Shown: piece by piece, positions 54,155 through 64,000 of the stretch
Layout of the letters: each line of letters starts with the position of its first letter
Numbering within the stretch: position 1 is the stretch's first letter
From: Lepidurus packardi
Taxonomy: Eukaryota; Arthropoda; Branchiopoda; Notostraca; Triopsidae
Direction of reading: 5' to 3'
NCBI GenBank assembly: GCA_023053545.1
Contig: JAKZAN010000002.1
Span: 7,684,790 to 7,748,789, forward strand
Length of the DNA: 64,000 nucleotides
Notes under the pieces: generated by a model
Databases searched by the model: none
What the model saw: only the letters and a program-made list of their open reading frames with translations
Told to the model about the DNA's origin: nothing
Position numbers and translations under genes: made by a program

Positions 54155-56638
54155 ATGGCGTTGGATGTCTGTCAGGCGCACGAAAACCCTACCTTTGATC
54201 TCCAACACGATGACGTAAATAAGAAAATTACAGATTGTCTGCGGTATAACAAGTTATCTATAGTTTAGTTAATTACAGTAATGAATTTTCCAGAAGATTC
54301 AAGTCGTCCGTGAAGAGACAAACAATGTCGCAAAAGACCTGGAGCAAGAAAAGGATCCGCATTTGATCTACGGAGTAAATGATGTCCCACCGTGGTATCT
54401 GTGCGTCGTGCTCGCATTCCAAGTACTGTCAATTTTGCTAATAAACGGAAAGTTAAAAGAAACAAAAACAACCCGTATAGAACTATTACACGGTAACTAA
54501 CGAAGTTGATTGAGAGTTTTATTGCTTAGCACTACCTGCTGATGTTTGGTGGTACCATTTCCGTGCCTTTTATCCTGGCCCCAGCCATGTGCATGACGGA
54601 GGATGATCCTGACCGTGCAGCGTTAGTTTCCACTATTATTTTCGTCTCGGGGCTAGTCACTTTATTGCAAGTATTCTGGGGCGTCCGGTTACCCATAATT
54701 CAAGGCGGCACTTTTGCGTTGCTGGTGCCCACTTTGGCGCTATTGAAGCTCCCCGAATTACGCTGTCCAGATCCGGAAATCCTCGCCAATATGACGTCTG
54801 AGGAGAGGACAGAAGTTTGGCAATTCCGTATGCGCCACGTTCAAGGAGCTATTGCCGTATCCTGCCTCTTTGAAGTCTTTCTCGGATTTGCAGGTTCCAA
54901 TCCTTTTTTTCTTTATTTGTATTGATTTGGATTTTATGGTTGTTTTTTTAGGGGTGGTTGGTTTTTTGCTCAAGTATATTACTCCACTAACTATAGCTCC
55001 AGCTATTACGCTTATTGGTTTGTCGCTCTTTGCTCCTGCAGCCAGTTTGGCATCACAGCATTGGGGGGTGGCTTTGGGGTAAGTTGTCGAAAAAGTTCCA
55101 AAAAAGTTATTGACACTGGATTTCTTTCTATAGGACCATTGCAATAATAGTTATACTATCCCAATATTTGAGAAACATTTCTTGTCTTTTCCCACGCTAC
55201 CAATACGGAAAAGGTTGGACATTTGATCGCTCCAACATCTTCAGCTTGCTTTCGGTAAAAATAAACAAATATTCAAATTCTTCTTTATAAAAAGAATCTA
55301 TAACATTTCAATAGGTTTTGGTTGCAATTGCACTGCTTTGGTTCTTGTGTGCAATGCTCACGGTGGCCGATATCCTGCCAGTTTCTTCCGCCCTCCGTAC
55401 CGACAAAAAATTAGGAATCATAACCGAAGCACCATGGATACGAGTCCCTTATCCACGTAAACAAAGTTTTGCAATTGCTCCCGAAAATAAACATAGCTAT
55501 CAATTTTAGTGCAATGGGGATTACCGACTGTGACATTGGCGGGTGTGTTCGGGATGTTGGCTGGTGTTTTAGCTTCCACAGTGGAATCAGTGGGTGATTA
55601 CTACGCATGCGCGCGTCTGGCAGGTACAGAAAAAATGTCATTTCCATTATGACTGCAGGACTTCATTGTGTTGCATTACTTCCAAACAGGGGCTGATCCC
55701 CCGCCATTACACGCCATGAATCGAGGTATTGGCATGGAGGGAATAGGCGGAGTACTGGCCGGTTTATGGGGTTCGGGTAATGGTACCACGAGCTACTCGC
55801 AAAATATCGGGGCCATTGGCATAACCAAAGTGGGCAGTCGCCGTGTCATCATCTACTGCGGGATCCTTATGGTCCTTTTTGGCGTGTGTTCCAAACTGGG
55901 AGCGTTTTTCATAGCCATTCCAGAGCCTATCGTGGGCGGAGTCTTTTGCGTCATGTTTTCTATCGTTACTGCCGTAGGACTTTCCAATGTGCAGTACGTG
56001 GACCTCAACTCTTCACGCAACCTATTCGTACTAGGATTTTCCATCTTTTTCTCCTTTGTAAGCTGTTTTTTTCGCTAATCAAGAAACCCAAGCAACTACT
56101 TTTAACTTCACTTTATCCTTAGGTGGTTGCGGAATGGATGAAATCCAACCCTAGCGTGATCGAAACGGGATCCGAAAGCTTGGATCAGATTATCACCGTT
56201 CTTTTATCTACGAGTATGTTTGTAGCTGGAGTCTTGGGCTTTGTTTTGGACAACACTATTCCAGGTAAAAATTTCCTTTTTTCCGACTTCAGTAAGATAT
56301 TAGCATAAGTAATGATATGTAAATGCGGGATTAAATTCATAGGCTCCGAACAAGAACGTGGACTTCACTTGTGGTGTGCCATGCAGGCCCCTCCTACCAC
56401 CACAAAGGCGAATACTTCGGACCCCGTCTATGATTTACCTTGGTTTACGAGGAGGATTCAAAAGTACGTACTTAAGAAAAAGAAAAAAAGTAGAAAAAAA
56501 TTTCTCAACTTGCAAAAATGGTTAATGGGCTTTCATAGGTATGCGTGGACGCAATGGGTTCCTTTTTTGCCAACATACAAGACCTTTCGGTTAAACCAGA
56601 TCCCCTGTAGCCAGGCACGTAAGGATAACATTGCGTGA
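54155..56638 (+). CDS. SLC23-family nucleobase/ascorbate transporter, copy 2
   Basis: Eleven exons: 54155..54214, 54294..54422, 54530..54893, 54952..55078, 55134..55254, 55315..55456, 55510..55623, 55690..56057, 56123..56264, 56343..56463 and 56539..56638, giving 595 residues. Each exon is exactly as long as in copy 1, so this is a tandem duplicate with both members intact. Landmarks are [44 protein letters not shown] and a family signature [11 protein letters not shown] with Gln (55800-55802). Gln is usual in nucleobase transporters, so nucleobases are the better guess for substrate. The acceptor of exon 2 is a CAGAAG tandem (54291-54296), so a one-residue variant is possible. Exon 3 to the start of exon 4 is nearly identical to copy 1, intron included. 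OSGEPL1 converges, ending 103 bases away. Confidence 0.95.
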
Positions 56639-56741
56639 TAAAAAAGAAAAGAAAAAGACAGCGCCAATTCGTGCTAAGAAACCATTCTTCCTTTACTGAG
56701 AATTGTCATGACTTTCAAATGTTCTGCCAAGAAATACACAG

Positions 56742-58314
56742 CTAAGACGGTGGGAAGAGTTTGACCCATGAACACTTGATATTGGCCTGTCCCACATTTG
56801 TAGTCATATCCACGCCCAATGGACACCTAAAACAGATTAAAGACAATTTTGAAATTGTGAATAAAATTTGTTTTAAATTAAGAAGTTTCTACTTGGCCTG
56901 AATGTCAATTTCGTGTGCTTGGGAATAGGGAATAATATTGAGGCCTCTTCTGAAGAGTTCTACGCCATTCCAGGCAATCATAATGCCATTATCGGTGCAA
57001 AGGGCAGAGCGAGGTACGACCAGCTCGAAATCCATGGCCGTACAGACTTGACTGAGGCAGTGACGCAAATATTGGTTACAAGCCACGCCGCCAGACACCA
57101 CCAGTACGGGTTTGGGAGCTTTTGCTAAATAATCCCTGTCTTGGACGTACAGCATGGCCCGCTGTACCCGCCTGCAAATGTGACTTACAACAGCATGCTG
57201 GAAACTGGCACACACATCCTCCACTCCCGGTACCACTCCGTCTCCTTCCACCTCTAGACGACAAAGAATGGTTTCAATTACCTTTTAGGATACGCGGGAG
57301 TTACTGTGTTCGAGCTCCAATTTCTTTGTGAGCCTAAGGACCCCGTTTTTTAGGCCAGCAAAGCTAAAATTGCAATCTCGGTAGGCCGAAAGGGGTGGAG
57401 AGCCTATTTTGTATGCTAATGGATTGCCTGTTGCAGCTAAAGCTTCCAAAGCCACGCCTCCATGTTTGCCCTGTAAATGGGGTAGATTGGAGAGTTTCAA
57501 GCGTCTAGCGGTCTACAGAAAACGAGCTTTTTGTGAGTAATTTTCTAAACGAGTAAGATAAGAGAAAATTACTTTATCGAACGCCTCCCCAGGAGCGTCA
57601 TCTAAGCTTTTACCTAGTAGTAAAAAGTCGTTGACATCTTTAGCCACTGCTAGGAGACAATGACCACCAGAAACGAGGAGGACTAGGAACGGGAATTCAA
57701 CAGAATGTTCCATTCGAGATGTCAAGGCATGAGCTTCCATGTGATGGACAGGAATGAAGGGTTTTTGGTGTTCCAGACAAAGTTTTTGGGCATATCGGGC
57801 ACCCACCAGTAACGATAATGTTAAACCGGGTTTAACTGTGGCTGCAATGGCGCTTAAATCCGAATATTTCAGACCAGAAGCTTTCAAGGCCGACTCCACG
57901 ACTCCTTGCACATGTTTGGCATGCAGATCGCGAGCAATTGGGGGAATAATACCTCCGTGACTATACAATTTTATAGAATCATTATAACGTCGTTTCAGGG
58001 TATACGATTAGGCAGAGTGAACACTACTTCCAATGGGTTTCAGCTTGTGAATGAATTGCTTCGCCTAGAATTTCGCCCTTTTCATTAACCACGGCTGCCC
58101 CTGTATCATCGCAACTGCTCTCGATGCCCAAAACCACACATGACTCTGACGTTAGTCGTCTCTAACATTCAAAAATAGGACATTAAGTATCTTCTAGAAT
58201 GTAACGGAATATTCCTAGACTTACTCTTGCGACATTGGCAGTTATGCTGCTTAGAAGTCCATAACCAAACCCTAAATTACGCAAGAATATCCGTCTCCAC
58301 GTGCAGAAATGCAT
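56742..58314 (-). CDS. OSGEPL1: Mitochondrial tRNA N6-threonylcarbamoyladenosine synthase (OSGEPL1/Qri7)
   Basis: Six exons, 58225..58314, 58028..58161, 57573..57960, 57305..57512, 56893..57253 and 56742..56826, give 421 residues (human 414). The enzyme transfers the threonylcarbamoyl group to A37 of mitochondrial tRNAs. A short Arg-rich N-terminus (MHFCTWRRIFLRN) fits a mitochondrial presequence. The Kae1/TsaD ASKHA fold shows GIESSCDDTGAAVV, the metal-binding HHMEAHALTSR, LLVSGGHCLL, DAPGEAFDK, SGGVACNQYLR and CTDNGIMIAWNG. The last exon gives KCPLGVD, as in the human end. The HxExH motif places it with the OSGEPL1 subfamily rather than the KEOPS subunit OSGEP. Intron 4 is only 51 bases. 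Confidence 0.96.
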
Positions 58315-58824
58315 TTGTTATTATTTACACTTTTCGGCGCCAGTTCCACAAGGCTTTGGCCCTCTAGTATTGAAAAGACTCGACTTTGTATCAAAGCCAT
58401 GTGGCGTCGAAAGCGCTAAGTTCACACTACAATTAAGCCCTACAATTTGTTGGTGTTATTTTGGAAACACTTTGTTTCTTGAGATTAAGACGAAAAGACT
58501 ACGAATACTGAATGAGGAATTATATATTCTTGGAATTCATCGTCTGTAAAGTACTTTACAGCAACAGAACCATTATAAGCGAATGCTACAGTGAACAAAA
58601 ATAACAATAAAGAAAAGCCAAGATCATTTATAGGGGGGAAATACTCCTGAAAGCCCGGGGGAAAGTTCTCCACAATATAAGCAAAAGTACATACATTATC
58701 ACAAAGCGTTCCAAGTATACACATTGATTCAAGAAAGCAACAGAGTTCTAAGGCAATAACGTCAAGTACCTTCTACGGCACTTACCGGAATGAAAATGAA
58801 CAGGAATTTGGGGAATTTTTTTTT
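58315..58824. other. Gap between ACAP 3' end and OSGEPL1 start
   Basis: This is the upstream region of OSGEPL1 and the downstream flank of ACAP, both leftward. Nothing coding or repetitive is recognised. Confidence 0.4.
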
Positions 58825-61769
58825 TTATTCGGAATCAGCTGAATCATCCTTCGAGTCCACTTCCGGTTGAACTTGTGGTTGTTCGAGAAGACTAAGGTTC
58901 GATGGATTTGTCGTTGTCATTACCTTGTGACTAAAATCCCGCACCACGGCATTAAACGTGTCATCTCCGCAGCTTCCCAAGTCGTCTTCTCTAATTTTAT
59001 CATTCAACACTGATAACCGCAACCTAAAACAAGATCCTAAACTTTAAAACCATTCCAAAAAGTCCCATAAGAGAGTTACAGCGTCACGATATCAGCATTT
59101 GCTTCTGTAACAGCCACGTCTAAAGGTTTTTTGCCACTTTTGTCCGCAATATGCTGATTGGTCCGGTTTTTCAACAGCAAACAAACCAAGGCCGTATTTC
59201 CTAACCAAAAATAATTACTTTAAATTATCCCACGTAAAGAAAAATAAAACCTGTTTGGACTGCTAGGTAAATCGGGGTCTTTCCAGATCCGTCCTGGACA
59301 TTGATATCGGCTCCATTGAGTAACAGGAACTGACAACCGGGCAAAAATCCCTAAAAAGATTCGCAGCAAAATGAACTTTCTGTCCAATTTTTACGTGAGA
59401 ATGTAAAACTAAACCTGTAAAACGCATTGGTGGAGCGGAGTTAGACCATCTGGAGTGCCTCTCTCGAAGTTTTTGTCGGCGCCGAGAGCTAGTGCAAGCA
59501 TCATTTGCGTCAAATCTTCATTAGCTACCCCTTTCTGGAGTAGAGTCTGGATTTCTTCGCTTGGGGGAGACGGAGGCAGGAAGAGCTTCCTTACGTACTT
59601 GCCTTGAATCCAACCATCACGAATGTTGCGGTGACACTGAGGTGTAGGCCGCCCTTCCTGCCAATTTTCAGGCACTTGAGCTTCATAGACCGACTTGGCT
59701 GCTTTGTTGCCCAATCCCTTCATCACCTGGATTGTTTCCGGGTCCCAGTCGTCCAACGTGACTGAACGCACTTTGCTATTGTGCACACCCAAGCCTCTAT
59801 GAAAACCACAACAATCTGCGATCGAAAAAGTCATTATTTTTTTAAATGCTAGACAAGTATCCGAAATAGTTACCGATGCACAGGGTAATACCCAAGTTGA
59901 TAGAGGCCCAGATGGGATTAAGAGCACCGCACTCGCAGCATTCCGTGTTGCCTGGTACTGACAGAAGAATCCCACGAGCCCTATTACCAATAATTAAGGG
60001 ATGTGTCAATAAAGTCTCGACAAAATTAAGGAAAAACCTACTACCTGGTAGCAGTTTCCTGTTCTCTGGCCTGTAGAGCGGCTCCGTTTTCCAAAGCAAG
60101 CGAGTTTTTTGGCGACAAAACTCGCGATTCGTTTACACCGCCTACGGGACTTTGATTGGGCGTGGTTTGCTGTTGAATGGCTGCCCCAATAGCCTCCTGC
60201 AGTGCCATAATCCAAACTCGCCAAGCGTCTTCAGACTCGGCTTGCAAGACATGACACCTGAAAAATGTACGGTTTGTCTTGTCATTTTTAATATTTATTT
60301 TTTGTACAATGTGTTACTTATTTGGAGAGACGAGTTCGAAAGAATGTCTTCTTTCAGCGTCAGGTGTCCCTCTAACTGAGCAGAGTCTTAAATCACCTTC
60401 CATGACGGTCGGTTCTCTCTCACCTGAAAGAATAAACCAGTTTATGTTAAGAACAGTGCAAAAGAAGGGAAATTAAATGGACCTGAACGCTTGCGGTAGA
60501 CCAATTGGTGTTGTTGAAGCACAAACCAGCGTCGGTTCCATGTTTTAAAGGCCGACGAAGTACGCTTAAATAAGTAACCTTCCATACGGACTCCGGGAGG
60601 AAAATTCGTAGAGATTAAGTCTCGGGTATTGACTAAAGTGTGACGGTTTTCCAGAGATTTATCCAGATCTGCAGTTTCGTTTCGCATGGTGGTAATCTGC
60701 TGGGCTAATGTACGTAAATACGGATCGACGTCCTGGAACAGATCTGAACCTTGGTGGAAAAATGTACTTTGGGCATGTACCCAGGACACCAACTGTCATT
60801 CAGGTGGGGAAAACAATTAATTCAGCTGTAAATAGAGCTCAAATGAGGCGAAAAAGAGTATCTACCGCGTCTAGAACGTCGTGGCGTTTGCGTGACTGTA
60901 AGAGGCTGAGATCACGAACATAGTTGAGGGCAGTGTAGCGGAAAAGCGAGCGCATGGCCAAAACCATGTTGGCCGCATCTTCGTTGGCAGTATTGGGGCC
61001 GCTACTGGCATCAGCTCCTCCTCCTTTGGTTCGAGACGGTGTGGTCTGGGCGTACCGCACTACAGAGGCGTCGTATTCACTGGAAGCTTTGTCGAATTCT
61101 CCTTTGGCGTCCTTTACGTGCTTCACATCCCTGGTCATGAATATGGAATGTTTTTTTAAGGAAAAAAGGAAAATTTTACGGTATTTACTTTTTCAGGAAA
61201 TTATTGATGTTGCGACAAACAGCGCGGGCAGTCTGGTCCAGCAGAATGGATTGATAGTTGATGATGTCTTTCTGAGTGTTGGCCAGTTTATTCAAAGCAG
61301 TGCTAATATTCGTATCGTCCCGGAAGTGGTGACTAAGATCCCATAAACTTGACATGAACTGACTGCAAACAACATTGGAGAGAGGAGGAAAGTGCGACGT
61401 TTATAATCAAGTTGGCTTTCAATGCAAAACAGTAGACTTTTTTACCTTTGCTCGCCCAGGTACTTTTTTCCTGCTTCCACAGTTTGCAAGCACTGCTTGT
61501 GGAGGCGTTCCAGCTTGCTTTCCAAATCGTCGACATTATTCTGCTGTCCTTCCAAGCAATCTCTACAGTAATGCAAATTAATGCAAATCCACGAACACGA
61601 AGGTAGGAAAGGCAAAGGGAACACAAATAAGAAATGTCAGGAATGGAGGAAAGCGGACAAAAATTAAATAAAACGGAAAATTAGTAATCACTGGAACAAG
61701 AATTTTGATAGCTTACCTAAATCTAGGAGAGTCTTTCATACACTCTTCACAGCTAATTATAGGCTGCAT
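58825..61769 (-). CDS. ACAP: ArfGAP with coiled coil (BAR), PH and ankyrin repeats (ACAP family)
   Basis: Twelve exons: 61717..61769, 61446..61562, 61189..61362, 60866..61130, 60483..60792, 60318..60423, 60045..60257, 59874..59980, 59415..59815, 59251..59350, 59080..59200 and 58825..59023, giving 721 residues (human ACAP1 740). ACAPs are GTPase-activating proteins for Arf6 at endosomes and plasma membrane. The order is a BAR domain from MQPIISCEECMKDSPRFR, then a PH domain (GVRMEGYLFKRTSSAFKTWNRRWFVL ... WRVWIMALQEAI), separated by a short linker from the ArfGAP zinc finger. The finger is CCECG...WASINLGITLCIDCCGFHRGLG with the catalytic Arg. Ankyrin repeats follow (DGLTPLHQCV, DGSGKTPIYLAVQ, KSGKKPLDVAV), and the tail is acidic. 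OXCT1 is divergent, 386 bases from the ATG. Confidence 0.95.
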
Positions 61770-62154
61770 TTTTCCTAATTAATGTGAGAGCATTAGATGT
61801 TCTTCCCTTAGTTTAAAGCGACTGATAGATTGTAAACTAAAGTAAAATGACGTCCATGGCGGGGCGTGACTAAAACGCGAATGAATTTGGCAATCCTATA
61901 TTAACTTTTTAGTCTAGAGTTCACTATTTTCCAGCACCCGCTTCCGGGGCTCACTTTAGCTACGTGAGAGTATAACAAGTGACGTCATGCGCAGGTTTTG
62001 TTGTGTTGGTTGATTATTGCCATTGGTAATTATTCTGCCTTGTTTTGAACATTTAAAACACATATCAAAGCTTATTTAAGCATACAACTGCAAGCAAGAG
62101 GTTCTAAATCTTGCTGGCTGGCTTCACAGTTGCTGACATCGAAGGCGAAACGTC
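61770..62154. promoter_or_regulatory. Compact divergent promoter of ACAP (-) and OXCT1 (+)
   Basis: The 385 bases between the two start codons hold a full CRE palindrome TGACGTCA (61980-61987), a half-site TGACGT (61848-61853) and an ETS-like CTTCCGG (61942-61948). These are common in housekeeping bidirectional promoters; function is inferred from motif only. Confidence 0.5.
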
Positions 62155-64000
62155 ATGGCTCCAATGATGAATTCCGTCTTCCGTAGTTTGCGCAAACTGT
62201 CATGCGTCGTAAACTCAAAATATTTGGTACTACTTCCCTGACTTGATTAGTTTCTAATGTTGTTGTTCTAGTGTACGTCCCACTTTTCTACGTCAAATTC
62301 CAAAGACGCCAGGTTTTACGACAATGCCATTGACGCAGTCAGGGATATTTCCGATGGAGCAAAACTCTTAGTTGGAGGTAGAAATTCGTACTCGCTCTTT
62401 ATAAAGCGTCTAATATGCTACTATTATCAGGCTTTGGCGTTTGTGGCATTCCTGAGAATCTCATTGAAGCTTTGATGGTCCATGGTTGCAAAGACCTAGT
62501 TGTCGTTTCCAACAATGCTGGCTTGGAAAACGCAGGCTTAGGTTTGCTACTGAAACATAGGCAAGTCAGGCGTATGATTTCCTCGTACGTTGGGGAAAAT
62601 GCCGAGTTTGAGCGGCAGTTTTTAACTGGTGAATTAGAAGTCGAGTTAACTCCTCAGGTAGTTCTCCTTTCTTAGTTTGCGTTAATTCCCTAGGAGTTAT
62701 TTATGTACAATAACTTGTTGGTTGTAGGGCACGTTGGCTGAAAGAATACGGGCAGGGGGAGCTGGTATTCCTGCTTTTTTCACTCCTACCGGGTATGGTA
62801 CCTTAATTCATGAGGGAGGAGCTCCTATTAAGTACAACAAGGAAGGCCAGATTCAAATCCAGAGCGCGCCCAAAGAAAACCGCTCATTTAATGGCAAAGA
62901 TTACATTATGGAAGAAGCCATTACTGGCGATTTTGCTTTGATTAAAGCGTGGAAAGCGGACAAAGCTGGAAACTTGATCTTTAGGTAGTTTATTTTACCG
63001 TGTACAATGTTGAGAGGTCCAATGTTGAGATGGTTTCAGGAAAACTGCCCGTAATTTTAACCCGACCATGTGTAAAGCAGCCACAACTACAATTGTTGAA
63101 GTGGAAGAAATTGTAGAAGTGGGTGCCATTCCTGCTGAGGAGGTCCATATTCCTTCTATTTACGTCCACCGGGTCATCCTGGGCACCAAATATGAGAAAC
63201 GCATCGAAGTATTGAACTCAATATGAATTTCTTTCCCTTTTTGTATGAATTTATGTTTTTTCTTACAGAAACTAACCTTTAAAAAGGACGGAAGCAGTAA
63301 GTCAGTTGCTGCTAGTAATCCTGCTGCTGCCATGCGTGAACGCATTGTCAGGAGAGCAGCCCTTGAATTCAAGGATGGAATGTATGGTATCCTTTTATCA
63401 AACCCCGCTTATATTTTACTCCTTCTTTTAATGGAATGTCCAAGAAAAAGTTACATTTTCCTGAGCCCAAGGTCAACACAGCCAATCTGGGAATTGGAAT
63501 GCCCATGCTGGCAAGCAATTACATCCCCACGGGCATGAACGTGGTCCTGCAGAGCGAGAACGGCGTTTTAGGCTTAGGTCCGTTCCCCAAACCGGGCGAG
63601 CAAGATCCGGACCTCATTAATGCAGGCAAAGAAACCGTCACAGTGGTCCCTGGCGCGTCCTATTTCTCGTCTGACGAGAGTTTTGCCATGATTCGGGGTG
63701 GCCATGTGGACCTGACCATCTTGGGAGCCATGCAAGTATCCCGTTTCGGTGACTTGGCCAATTTTATGATCCCGGTTAGTGATTTTTTCCTTTTTTTCTT
63801 ATCCAGTATAGGATCTCGTTTTATTAGACCGATTATCTTTAACCCTAATTTAATTTCCAGGGCAAGGTAGTCAAAGGAATGGGCGGAGCCATGGATCTCG
63901 TAGCTGCTCCCGGCACCAAAGTCGTCGTTACCATGGAGCACACAGCCAAAGGAGCCCATAAAATCCTGGAAGAGTGTTCCTTGCCCTTGACAGGCAAACA
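62155..64000 (+). CDS. OXCT1: Succinyl-CoA:3-ketoacid CoA transferase (SCOT), 3' end beyond the window
   Basis: Eight exons are visible: 62155..62226, 62272..62377, 62431..62657, 62728..62984, 63040..63208, 63269..63386, 63482..63774 and 63860..64000 (continuing), giving 461 residues of about 520. The mitochondrial enzyme activates acetoacetate with succinyl-CoA for ketone use. A presequence-like N-terminus ([16 protein letters not shown]) precedes the first CoA-transferase domain: [36 protein letters not shown] and [12 protein letters not shown]. The Gly-rich [16 protein letters not shown] follows. A second domain starts in exon 6. The catalytic Glu lies in [10 protein letters not shown] (Glu342 by my count). 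The part reaching the window edge, GMGGAMDLV and [15 protein letters not shown], is also canonical. There is no frame break. Confidence 0.97.

Noticed and set aside
1-64000. CRISPR arrays, bacterial operons, prophage, rRNA or tRNA genes
   Set aside because: None seen. The genes are spliced animal genes, repeats are transposon-type, and I found no cloverleaf or rRNA-like segment by eye.

Overview
This window is animal nuclear DNA, most likely from an arthropod. Its genes are intron-rich with GT-AG splice sites, most introns are only about 50-120 bases, and neighbouring genes lie close together on both strands. The arthropod call rests on three things: a Toll receptor whose TIR domain resembles insect Toll, a short LERP-type mannose-6-phosphate receptor, and degenerate arrays of TTAGG, the arthropod telomere motif. 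I cannot name the species. All exon models were built by hand from splice signals, reading phase and remembered family sequences.

Left part (1-28 kb). The last exon of a biogenic-amine-type GPCR (+) is followed by PSMD1/Rpn2 (-), whose C-terminal exons are not visible. Then come a serine hydrolase-like alpha/beta hydrolase (+), a 1,500-residue RS-rich protein with two matrin/U1-type zinc fingers that I do not recognise (-), and the ESCRT-III subunit CHMP1B (+). A LERP-type lysosomal enzyme receptor (-) carries an intronless Toll receptor (+) inside one intron. RPL35A (-) ends this part.

Middle (28-45 kb). A complete 29-exon UNC79 gene (-, 2,558 residues) encodes the large accessory subunit of the NALCN sodium-leak channel. 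Three of its introns are swollen by nested transposon relics: pogo/Tigger-like elements, a long-TIR element, a TTAA-flanked MITE, and a 5'-truncated LINE inserted in another repeat. GTF2H2 (-) and cytidine deaminase (+) follow as a divergent pair.

Right part (45-64 kb). A repeat-rich gap leads to two tandem SLC23 nucleobase/ascorbate-type transporters (+), each 595 residues with identical exon lengths, and UBIAD1 (+) lies between them. One segment of the two transporters looks gene-converted. The window ends with OSGEPL1 (-), ACAP (-) and OXCT1 (+, cut by the window edge); ACAP and OXCT1 are divergent from a short shared promoter region.

Functionally these are mostly housekeeping genes (proteasome, ribosome, ESCRT, TFIIH, tRNA t6A, ketone use, Arf6 traffic) plus signalling and membrane genes (GPCR, Toll, UNC79, SLC23). 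There is no operon logic. The notable features are nested and divergent genes and the way mobile elements have built some introns.
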